From Bisporella sp. PMI_857 (lineage: Eukaryota > Ascomycota > Leotiomycetes > Helotiales > Helotiaceae), in the NCBI GenBank assembly GCA_021307315.1, contig JAJSPD010000022.1, forward strand, positions 248,001-312,000: a stretch of DNA of 64,000 nucleotides. The letters run 5' to 3'. A model generated the notes under the pieces. That model was not told the origin of the DNA and searched no databases. It was given only the letters and a program-made list of their open reading frames with translations. Position numbers and translations under genes: made by a program. Of the stretch, positions 45,385-54,148 are shown piece by piece. How positions within the stretch are numbered: position 1 is the first letter of the stretch; each line of letters opens with the position of its first letter.

Positions 45385-45945
45385 CCTTGTCGCTTGGATC
45401 GGGCAGCCGCAAGCTTGGTGAAATGGTTACTTGCATATGGGTGAAATTACGTCGTGATTGCCCACATTTTACGCGAGGCGCGGGGCCGCTTTGCTCTAAC
45501 CAAAACTCATTGGTCGCCGTGATTTAATGTACTAACCTCGCGTGGCAGCCTTGCATGAATTTGCGTGCCACGGCAGCCACAAGGCTCATGACGAATTCTG
45601 GCATAGTAGCGGGGCCCTAAGGCTCGGGTAAGACCCTTTTACTGTATACAGTAGGGTGCAAAAAGTGTCGAACCCCCCCCCTTGCTAGCGCGGTTGCTTC
45701 AGGGGAGTAAAAATGCGTACATTAAAAACTGCAGCCCTGAAACTGCGTATATATGGTCACGCTAGCAGGGGGGGGGGTCGACACTTTTTGCACCCTACTG
45801 TAAGTATCGGGAGTGATAAGAGATAAGAGCCCTATGGTGGAGCTATTGCGAAGGAACTCTATTGCGGCATAAAGGGGGACCGTCCGCAGATCAGGCGCGA
45901 GGGCGACGATGCGAACCTAATTCTCTAGTGGAAGATACACAAAAT
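45385..45945 (+). repeat. Repeat D, copy 2 (5' of NLR3), with a MITE inside
   Basis: GTGAAATTACGTCGTGATTG, CTTGCATGAATTTGCGTGCC and AAGGCTCATGACGA match copy 1 at 30349-30480. The copy is split at the sequence corresponding to about 30525 by the MITE at 45649-45800. It ends about 240 bp before the NLR3 start. Confidence 0.85.
45649..45800. mobile_element. MITE, 152 bp, Tc1/mariner type
   Basis: It has inverted repeats of about 42 bp (CAGTAGGGTGCAAAAAGTGT, followed by CGA and a C run) at both ends. TA at 45647-45648 and 45801-45802 is the target duplication. It has no coding capacity. The uninterrupted repeat D copy at about 30525 is the empty site. Confidence 0.92.
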
Positions 45946-46074
45946 GCATCTTAATAAGCAAGGAAGTAATGCTTTATGAGTGAGCTTGCTAGTAAGGCCC
46001 CTGCAAATGCCTCCCACTAGCGACTGGCTGGATTGCCGCGCTTGCACGTGCGAAGAGTTGCGCCACCTATCATC

Positions 46075-46097
46075 GTTCAGCTGAGTCGATAAGCGCC
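46075..46097 (+). promoter_or_regulatory. Promoter block shared with NLR2
   Basis: GTTCAGCTGAGTCGATAAGC then GCC lies about 105 bp upstream of the NLR3 ATG and matches 40675-40700, about 115 bp upstream of the NLR2 ATG. The core TGAGTCG resembles a bZIP half-site pair. Conservation outside the coding region suggests shared ancestry or shared control. Confidence 0.5.
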
Positions 46098-46183
46098 AGC
46101 CTCAATCCAACCTCCACCTTGATAGTCCACTGCACATGCCGACTTAGCAATCCAAGACCTACTGAGACTCCTTCGCTTCAACG

Positions 46184-49100
46184 ATGCCAGACAAAGACCT
46201 TCGCCTACTTGCGCTCGACGGCGGCGGAGTTCGTGGTTTGTCTGCGCTTATTATCCTCCAGCACCTCATGGAGACTATCGACCCAGAGAACCCTCCGAAG
46301 CCATGCGACTATTTCGACATGATTGGGGGAACAAGTACTGGCGGGTGAGTCGTTACAATTGCTGCAATAGTCGCATTTATTGACTATGCTGACCAACATT
46401 AACTAGACTCATCGCCATTATGCTTGGCCGGCTGAAGATGAGTATAGACGACTGCATCGATGCCTACTTATCGCTCTCAGACCGAGTCTTCCAAAAGCAG
46501 AGACATCGCGTCACAGTGAAGGGTAATATTCAGGGCAGGTTCGATTCGGAGGAACTGGCGCGAGCTGTGAAGGAGGTAATTACAGCACAGGACCTACAGG
46601 AGAACGCGTTGCTAAAAGATGTATCAAACGGTGCATGCAAAGTGTAAGCTAACCTTAAAGCCGTTCAAGCCATGTCGCTAACTAATCTAGATTCGTGTGC
46701 GCAACAAGTAAAGAGACAAGCGAGACAGTATGTCTTTCAAGCTACAAGTCGCCACGCAGCAGTAATGACTTACTAAACAGCGTTAAAATCTGGGAAGCTT
46801 GCCGTGCAACTTCGGCAGCATCCTCCTTTTTTGATCCTATTGCTGTTGGACGTTATGGTGAAGAGTTTGTGGATGGAGCTACTGGAGCGAACAATCCGAT
46901 ATGGGAAGTATGGAATCAGGCTCAGCTACTGTGGGGGCCGCAGCCGCTTGAATCCAAGATCAAATGTCTGGTTTCGATTGGTACCGGTGTCCCTTCCTTA
47001 CACCCATTTCGGGATAACATCTTACATATCGGTGAAACGCTCGTTTCAATTGCAACAGAGACAGAGCAGACAGCAGAGAGATTTCGTCGAGACAAGCTAC
47101 AGCTCGATGATAGTGGCCGGTATTACCGGTTTAATGTTGATCGAGGGTTGGAGGAGATCGGCCTCGAGGAGTCAAAAAAGAGGAAAGAAATAGCCGCGGC
47201 TACGCGGCGCTATGTCGGATCCCATGGCGTGTTTAAGCAAATGCAAGCATGCGCAGACAATATAATAGGAAGAGAATGTTAGTCTTGAATCTTGTAATTG
47301 TTCGTTGTTCTATTGGTGATGTAGCTAAATGCTTATTTAGACTTTGGAGAGTATCAAACAGTCTTTGATGTTAGAGGTATCCCAAAAGTGAGCAAATTTA
47401 TAGAAAGGCCTATCGAGATGGCACACCTCGAACGAGTGCTCCTACCAGAGCAACAGAGTTGGCGGCAGAGTTCTCAGCAGAAGAGATTCGTGCTTCATGG
47501 GCTCGGTGGGATTGGTAAAACGCAGTTAGCGGTAGAGTTTGCCTCGCGGCATCAGCGCAGGTTTAGTGCTGTATTCTGGCTAGATGGAAGGAGCAAGAAC
47601 AGCCTTATGCAGAGCATAGCAAGTTGTGCGAGCAGGATTCCAGCTGGCCAGATTTCCCAGTCGAGTAGGGCATACGCTTCCGGCAGTAAAGGCGACATCA
47701 ACATAGTTGTCCAAGAGGTAATGAACTGGCTCTCTACAAAGGATAATTTCCAATGGCTACTTATTTTCGACAATGTCGATAAGGACTACCCTCACACTTC
47801 TGATTCTAATACATACGACGTGACCCGCTTTTTTCCTGGCGCCGACCATGGGTCTATCCTGATCACGACTAGGCTAGCCAAGTTAGAGCAGTTGGGGGAC
47901 GCACACCAGCTTGGTAAGGTCAATCAGGATCAAGCACGAGCTATCCTTCAGACCCGCTATAAAAGAAAGTATGGTAAGTATAGGTCTTTTTATTGGACGT
48001 GTAAGCATCGGGCTCACAACGCAATGATAGATCCAGCTGAAGGTGATCGCTTATTGGGCTTGTTAGATGGCCTCCCGCTTGCAATTGCACAAGCTGCTGC
48101 ATTTCTACAGGAGACTGGAACTCGGCCTCAGAAATATGTCGAGTTCTACGAGCAGAAATGGAGAGAGCTTATGGAATCACGTGACTGGGAAGGAGCCCCA
48201 CTCCAAGACTATCCTGATCGTAGTGTCTGGACGACGTGGGCTATCTCATATGATGATATTCGAGAAACGCACGTAGCTGCGGCTAACCTTCTTCTTCTCT
48301 GGGCATTCCTTGATAGAAAAGATCTGTGGTACGGTTTATTTGCAGCAGCATGTGATGCGTCTACGAATATTGCGTCAAGCTTATCAGAATGGATGGGAGA
48401 CATCGCAAGCAATGAATTAGAATTCACTAAAGCAGTTCGACTACTACGCAATTACTCGCTAATCGAAGATGTTACAGACGCTGGGGGCTATGCTACCCAT
48501 CCAGTCGCCCATAGATGGGCGTACTATTCCCAGGGTGAAGGTCCCAGGCCCAGGCTAGCTCAACTAGCGGTAATTGTTGTTGGGTGTGCTGTACCTCACA
48601 GCTCATCGCAAGATTACTCTACTATGCAGCGTCGACTTCTACCTCATGCGCAAGCGTGTTCTCGTTGGATAGAGATAAACAAGACTGGGCTAAGCTCCAT
48701 ATCTCACAAAGGAGAAAGCATAGAGAATCAGGTGGATGAGGAACGGATTATCCTACAAGGTGCAATTCTTCTGCTGGGGAACCTCTACAGAGATTAGGGC
48801 AAGCTGGGCGAGGCAGAAGAAATGTACCAGCGGGCACTGCAAGGATTCGAGAAAGCGCTTGGCGCAGAACATGCATCGATTCTCGAAACGGTCCACAACT
48901 TAGGGGTCCTCTATGCTGACCAGGGCAAGCTCGGCGATGCAGAAAAGATGTACCAGCGGGCGCTGCAAGGCAAAGAAAAAGCGCTCGGTGCAGAACATAC
49001 ATCGACTCTAAACACGGTCAACAGTTTAGGGGTCCTTTATAAAGACCGGGGCAAGCTCGGCGATGCAGAAGAGATGTACCAGCGGGCGCTGCAAGGATAC

Positions 49101-49820
49101 AAGAAAGCGCTCGGTGCAGAACATACATTTACTCTTAACACAATCAACAACTTAGGGATGCTTTACGCAGACCAGGGCAAGCTCGGCGATGCAGAAAAGA
49201 TGTACCAGCGGGCGCTGCAAGGCAAAGAAAAAGCGCTCGGTGCAGAACACACATTTACTCTCAACACGGTCAACAACTTAGGGGCCCTTTATAAAGACCA
49301 GGGCAAGCTCGGCGATGCAGAAAAGATGTACCAGCGAGCGCTGCAAGGATACGAGAAAATGCTCGGTGCAGAACATACATTTACTCTCAACACGGTCAAC
49401 AACCTAGGGAACCTCTATAAAGACCAGGGCAAGCTCGGCGATGCAGAAAAGATGTACCAGCGAGCGCTGCAAGGATACGAGAAGGCGCTCGGCGCGAGAT
49501 TTGAGACGTACCTTCCTGCGCTCAACACAATATGGGGCCTTGCTTCTCTCTTCAAACGTCAAGGCGACCTTTCAAAAGCTAGGGTAATGTACTTAAAGGC
49601 CTTGCATGGGTATGAAAAAGCTGTTGGGCCCGATCATCCAAGGTCAAAGAGTCTGCGGGACGGACTGCGTGCGTTAGATGCTGTGGGGGATGACAACGCC
49701 TCAGAAGAGGCAGAAGAACCCTTGAACATATTCCAGGAAGAAGAGTCGCATTTAGGCGTAAACGAATGTCCTTCAACGTCAAAACTTCACAAGCTACTTA
49801 AAAAGCTTGGCTTGAGGTAG
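46184..49820 (+). pseudogene. NLR3: patatin / NB-ARC / TPR protein with one in-frame stop
   Basis: Exons 46184-46344, 46407-46643, 46691-47277 and 47341-49820 join to 1154 codons, three short introns all with GT-AG ends. The N-terminal domain is patatin-like phospholipase: LALDGGGVRGLSALIILQHL (oxyanion loop), GTSTGG (nucleophile elbow GxSxG) and VDGATGANNP (catalytic Asp). The NB-ARC follows with HGLGGIGKTQLAVEFAS, WLLIFDNVDKD, FFPGADHGSILITTR and LDGLPLAIAQAAAFL, all intact. A TAG at 48795-48797 stands where the first TPR has Gln (LYRD-stop-GKLGEAEEMY). Six further TPR units and a tail like that of NLR2 (KLLKKLGLR) remain open. As read it yields a patatin-NB-ARC protein without TPRs. A GTGGAT donor at 48731 with the GATTAG acceptor would splice out the stop in frame, removing 22 residues. 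Confidence 0.9.
48775..49670 (+). repeat. 126-bp coding tandem array, NLR3 TPRs
   Basis: Seven units; five close ones read YxDQGKLGDAEKMYQRALQG then KALGAEHTFTLNTVNNLG. Clearly the same TPR type as NLR2, with its own homogenised consensus. Confidence 0.93.
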
Positions 49821-50863
49821 GTGTTAGGTACAATAGCTGTATAGTAAAAAAAATTCTATGTATAACATGTGTATTTCTTTCTGTGTACTGTATGTGACCA
49901 CCCTGTAGTTGGACCATCTCATTGACCTTCCAATTTAATCCGTGCCATTTGCTCTACTTGAGCGAGCTTAAGCATTACGCAGAGCACAGCATGTAGGTAT
50001 GCGATTACGCGCTAATCTAAATCGCCGATCTCTGGAACCTCACGCATTAAACCGGACACATCGAGGAACCAGCCAATTACTGTGGTAAGCGACTAGTCAG
50101 GCACCGCAAGGTAGCCAGAATGAGCGTTTGAGGACAAGCGGCGGAAACATACTGGAAATTTTATATTAAAAGTAGCCGTTCTTGTCACATATGTCACATG
50201 ACCAAGGCGAGGACTGTTTTCCGGAGCTTAGTATTCTAGGCTTGGACACGTTGACCAAGCCGAGCGCTTTGGGAGCTTCCTTTGTATAATCCCTTATACC
50301 GCGCTTTTCAGAGCCTCTCCTCTCTTTAGCTTTAGATTCTCGTATTATACTACCGTTGTCCAGCGCATCCGTAAATACACAGTGTATACCGTGACATTCC
50401 TCAAGGCTTTTTTCATCACGCAATGGATAATACAATAGGATCACGGCACTGACCCTCAGTATTATTATGGCAAAAGTGGGTACATAGTACTTCCTATGCC
50501 TGAGCGCCTTCCCCACATCCGCATTACCCGTTGACCCACCATTCTCGTCTAATATACGCGCGTGCAAGGATCGAACTCGGCTAACTATATTTGCTATAGT
50601 GCGAACAAAGGAGGTTGCCAGGCTGTGAAGCCGATTTCGAATTCTACTGTAAACGCGATAGCAAAGTTATCAATAAAGGACACATTACACGTACGAAGTA
50701 CATGTGCGTAATCATCATAAAGAAGCTCTACACTTTCTACATTTCTGCATTTCTAAAACTTCTTATTATGTGAGGCGGCGCCCTTGAATGACCAAGGCGA
50801 AGTTCGCTTGAGCTCACCGCCAAGAGGCGTGAAGCTCACGTGATTGGTTGTCACATGCGGGAA
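49821..50863. other. Intergenic; one weak minus-strand frame
   Basis: A 133-codon minus-strand frame (50567-50166) contains AIIILRVSAVILLYYPLRDE and ends WSCDICDKNGYF. It could be a scrap of a Copia gag (helical region then CxxC), but the match is weak. A 28-bp tRNA-arm-like motif lies at about 50628-50655. Confidence 0.35.
50628..50655 (+). repeat. Short dispersed motif E, copy 1
   Basis: TGTGAAGCCGATTTCGAATT then CTACTGTA recurs at about 52950 and 56550 with two to three changes. GATTTCGAATCC resembles a Pol III B box / tRNA T-arm. Confidence 0.6.
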
Positions 50864-51047
50864 TGTCAGGAATCGGCTTACGTAAGTAGGCCAAGGAGCT
50901 AGGGCATACCTGCCACGTATATATTTACGGCTGAGAACTGTAGATAATCATCATCTGTAACACTCCTAACAAGCCTGAATACAATCGCTGTGATACCTTC
51001 ACTGATCCTCTCATCCATTCCCTGCCTAATACACCCTATTTCTGTCA
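50864..51047 (+). repeat. Solo Copia LTR with TSD GGGAA
   Basis: 184 bp, differing from the 3' LTR at 36654 by one base (TTTCTGTCA versus TTTCTATCA). It is flanked by GGGAA at 50859-50863 and 51048-51052. It is a recent insertion reduced by LTR recombination. Confidence 0.95.
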
Positions 51048-51219
51048 GGGAAGCTTTACATTACGCGATAGGTTTCTTTTGTGCTTAGAATTCAATTCAA
51101 CCATTTTACCTGTATTGACCTACAGCTCTACGAGCTACAATACGCTCTCTGCTACGCTCTATCGAATTCGCGTGTACAACGCAACAACTATCAACTGAGA
51201 AAGCCCGTTGTTGGTCGCT

Positions 51220-52368
51220 TTATCTTCTCTCCGTCCCCTTCTTCTTTCTCGAATAATGATCTAAGGCCAGATAGCTGGCACTTGCTATTGCTACACCAAG
51301 TAAGATCGTTTGACCAGTATTGATCCTATTCCTCGCTCGTTCATTGGCAAGGTTACGTTCCGCATTTATCCTGTATGGATCTCTTCTTGATCTTGGTCTA
51401 GAGGTGGAGGTGCTAGTTAAAGATGTGTATGAGGATCCACTCAATGTTGATGCCGCTCTTGATGCATAACGAGGTGGTGGCGATGTTGGAATACGCCTTG
51501 CTGGAGATCTGCGCACCCAAACTTCTTTTGATCGTCGCCGAACACGACGTCGACCCCTACTTCCGGCGCTTCGACGAGACCTTGAACGTGGAGAGAAACT
51601 AGGCAAACCAGGCAGCGAAGTCGACCGCAATGCCCTTTCATGGAGGTAAGCCATCAACACGCGCTTGCTCCATCTTACCTCCCGTCCATCAAGTCCCAAG
51701 CCCCTCAATTCCTCCTTCACTTCTCGCCACGCATTCTCCATCGCCTCCGCCCTCCTAAGTTCCTGCTCTGCCGCTACCCTATTCACTTCTGCCGTACCAG
51801 TACTCTCCTCAACGCGTCTCAGTCTCTCTGCAAGCCCCCAAATTGCAGTCCTGGTCCCTAGCGCTCCCTGTCTGATTTCCTGCCTCACAGTATCAAGTGT
51901 ATTTTGCACCCTTTCTGTGGCGGCGATATGTAACACATCGAGCTGCAGCATAATCGTTGTGATCCTCGTAGTCAATCTTCCTCTGATACCCTGCAGCCGC
52001 TCCTCCACATCTAAGATCGTGAACTTTGCCCGCTCCCAGATCCGCCTGGTCCTGCTTACCTTCTTCCTTTCATCCAGACTGCCATAGTTCTCCAGGATTT
52101 CGAAGACCTCATCGATGATCACCTCACATTCTTGGATCGACTCAGCAATTTGCCGTTTCGATTCGCTTATATACGGGCTTGGAGCAAGTGGAGAGTTCGA
52201 CCGGTTGACAGAGGATTGGATGGTAGAAAGGATAGAGAGAAGAGACCACACCAGATGCGATATCTCCCGATAAGTCCTACCAGCCTCGCGACAGGCGTCC
52301 CAGCACCTCCTCACAGTGCTGGCCACAAGTAGAATGTCACCAACACTAAAGCCAAATGGAACCGGCAT
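51220..52368 (-). CDS. HeLo-like (fungal STAND N-terminal type) protein with C-terminal membrane helix
   Basis: A single 382-aa frame starts MPVPFGFSVGDILLVASTVR, the hallmark opening of the fungal N-terminal STAND / HeLo-like domain, a helical bundle that in HET-S and HELLP attacks membranes. Residues 60-230 are helical with coiled-coil character (EVIIDEVFEILENYG, TERVQNTLDTVRQEI). A long Arg/Ser-rich disordered stretch follows (about 260-335). The C-terminus has a hydrophobic segment (TILLGVAIASASYLALDHY) and a basic end. There is no NB-ARC, so it is a stand-alone effector-like protein. It lies 1.4 kb from NLR3 on the other strand; NLRs and HeLo effectors often form gene pairs in fungi. I see no canonical HET-s, sigma or PP amyloid motif. 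Confidence 0.82.
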   Translation of the reverse strand: MPVPFGFSVGDILLVASTVRRCWDACREAGRTYREISHLVWSLLSILSTIQSSVNRSNSPLAPSPYISESKRQIAESIQECEVIIDEVFEILENYGSLDERKKVSRTRRIWERAKFTILDVEERLQGIRGRLTTRITTIMLQLDVLHIAATERVQNTLDTVRQEIRQGALGTRTAIWGLAERLRRVEESTGTAEVNRVAAEQELRRAEAMENAWREVKEELRGLGLDGREVRWSKRVLMAYLHERALRSTSLPGLPSFSPRSRSRRSAGSRGRRRVRRRSKEVWVRRSPARRIPTSPPPRYASRAASTLSGSSYTSLTSTSTSRPRSRRDPYRINAERNLANERARNRINTGQTILLGVAIASASYLALDHYSRKKKGTERR

Positions 52369-54148
52369 TGTCGATAGCGTTCCGTTTGACGCTTAAAATT
52401 ACGAGGCCAGCATTTCACGAGCGGGGCAAGACAAAAGTCAAGAGGTTCGTTTTTGGTGGTTTCTGGCCTTAAGCTATAAGGCACCAAGTTTGCGAAAACT
52501 CAGATATATGCATGTCACCCCTAGTAAGGCCAATTAAGGGGCAGCCTGCAAGGCCAATAAATTACTTCTACATAATGAACAATCAAGCTGAATTTCCCCA
52601 CTATTGTTACTGTTGTGTATACCAAACCACCTGTTGCCTTACCACATGCGCTTGGACCAATAGTCCAATACTGTTGGCCCCCAAATTTCATTCAATTCGT
52701 ACTTCCATACATCTAAGAGCTAGAATCTGCACTTTGGTAGTCGCACTGACCCGGAACGACGCTCTATTTTGCAACACTCAGGCAGATGTTTCCTGGCCTT
52801 GTCAGCCACCGTGTCAGCATAATATGGGCGAGGCAACGGCAATGCAGGGCGGCCAACACCCGTTAAGCTGGCAGGGATCGAGGCTCATGCTAACTAACCT
52901 GGGACTAGTGCAAGATGGGGGTCAGATTTATATCAAGAGAAGTGCGGGGTGTGAAGCCGATTTCGAATCCTACTGTACAGTGGCTGGCGTTATGCCGTGA
53001 AGATATCTTTTTAGGGCATGCCTCACAAGGCAGAATTCTGCTATGCCGTGCCGCTATTATAGTCATTCAACCCATTTGGATATGTTCTCCACTTGTCCTA
53101 AACCTAATATGCAATGAAAATGATGCAAGATCAAGTCTAGCTTGCTTATTTGAAGATCTAAAGCGTTGTGTTGATGTTATGGTTGGTTAAAGATTGAAAA
53201 GTAGGTAGGTTGCAAAAGTTGGCCCGGGGAGTAACGGAACACGTTATCGCGACTTGCTGACTCAACGGTGCAAACTGACTCAAAACGAACCCCCAGGGTT
53301 AAAAGTTGTAGCACGTGCCAACAACTCTGTCAGTATGAGGGGCATGTCACGATCGAGGGCAAATGTATGCCACTTGATCTGAGGCAAGAAGCTTTCGTCG
53401 GAGAAGCAGAGATAGGAGCACAGTTAAAGATGAGCTGCAAACAGCGGAAATCTCAACCGAAATCAGCCTTGCCCAATGGGTTCAACCATAAAGCCATCTA
53501 CACAGGTTTTAGACAACAAGCCTCAACTAGAATATTGGTCAGTATCAGCGGCATACTGTGCCAGCGGAAATGAAACTGAATTTGTATATGGAGAACTCAA
53601 CACTGGACGAATCAAAACAGGAAAAGGGCTTCGTTGGCTTCAAATTTTACATCTTCGAATTCAACAGCTTCAACTGACTCATCTCTAGGTCTGTTACTAT
53701 CAAATAGCTTGATTTTGACGATATTCAGCTAAAGCAGTTGGAAATGAAAAGTGCGTTGATTAGCGATTGGTTGATTTGAGTTTTTGAAGGGCTTAAGGTT
53801 TTTATATCTACTTGAATTAATGAACGGAGGAGCCTGAATTCAGCTCAAAATAGAATCAAACAAGTCAAAGAGTCAAAGCGGAGGCTATGGGAGCTGAGTT
53901 CACTCCACGGCCGAATTCTGAAGCTATCCCTGACTCAACCAAGCCTGTTGTAGGCTGAATGGTGACGACGGTAGGCTGATACCATCCGAGAGCTTTTTTG
54001 TCACGGAGAGTTAGGAGTCCATATATCACTGTAGCATGTTGGCTATTGGGGAATTCACTTTTAGTCGCATGGTGCGGTGGTACCATTTTACCCCGTCGCA
54101 CTCTTCAAATCCGTTCGTTGACTGTAGTGCGGATATATATCATAGCAG
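52369..54148. other. Intergenic, no gene supported
   Basis: About 1.8 kb with several short plus-strand frames (52512-53000, 52915-53190, 53268-53573). None is recognised and none has convincing codon pattern. It includes motif E copy 2 (about 52950). The right 250 bp is the 3' side of the minus-strand HET gene. Confidence 0.5.
52950..52977 (+). repeat. Short dispersed motif E, copy 2
   Basis: TGTGAAGCCGATTTCGAATC then CTACTGTA, nearly identical to copies at 50628 and 56552. Confidence 0.6.

Noticed and set aside
28407..48797. Alternative genetic code or programmed TAG readthrough
   Set aside because: Intact genes here (P450, HET, NLR2, gag) use no internal TAG and end normally, and the downstream contexts are not the known CARYYA or CTA types. 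Simple C-to-T change explains the stops.
50628..50655. tRNA gene
   Set aside because: Only a T-arm-like core is visible; no acceptor stem, D-arm or anticodon arm could be folded around any of the three copies.
51665..52087. 140-codon plus-strand frame
   Set aside because: Antisense of the HeLo-like gene, whose codon pattern and family motifs are clear.
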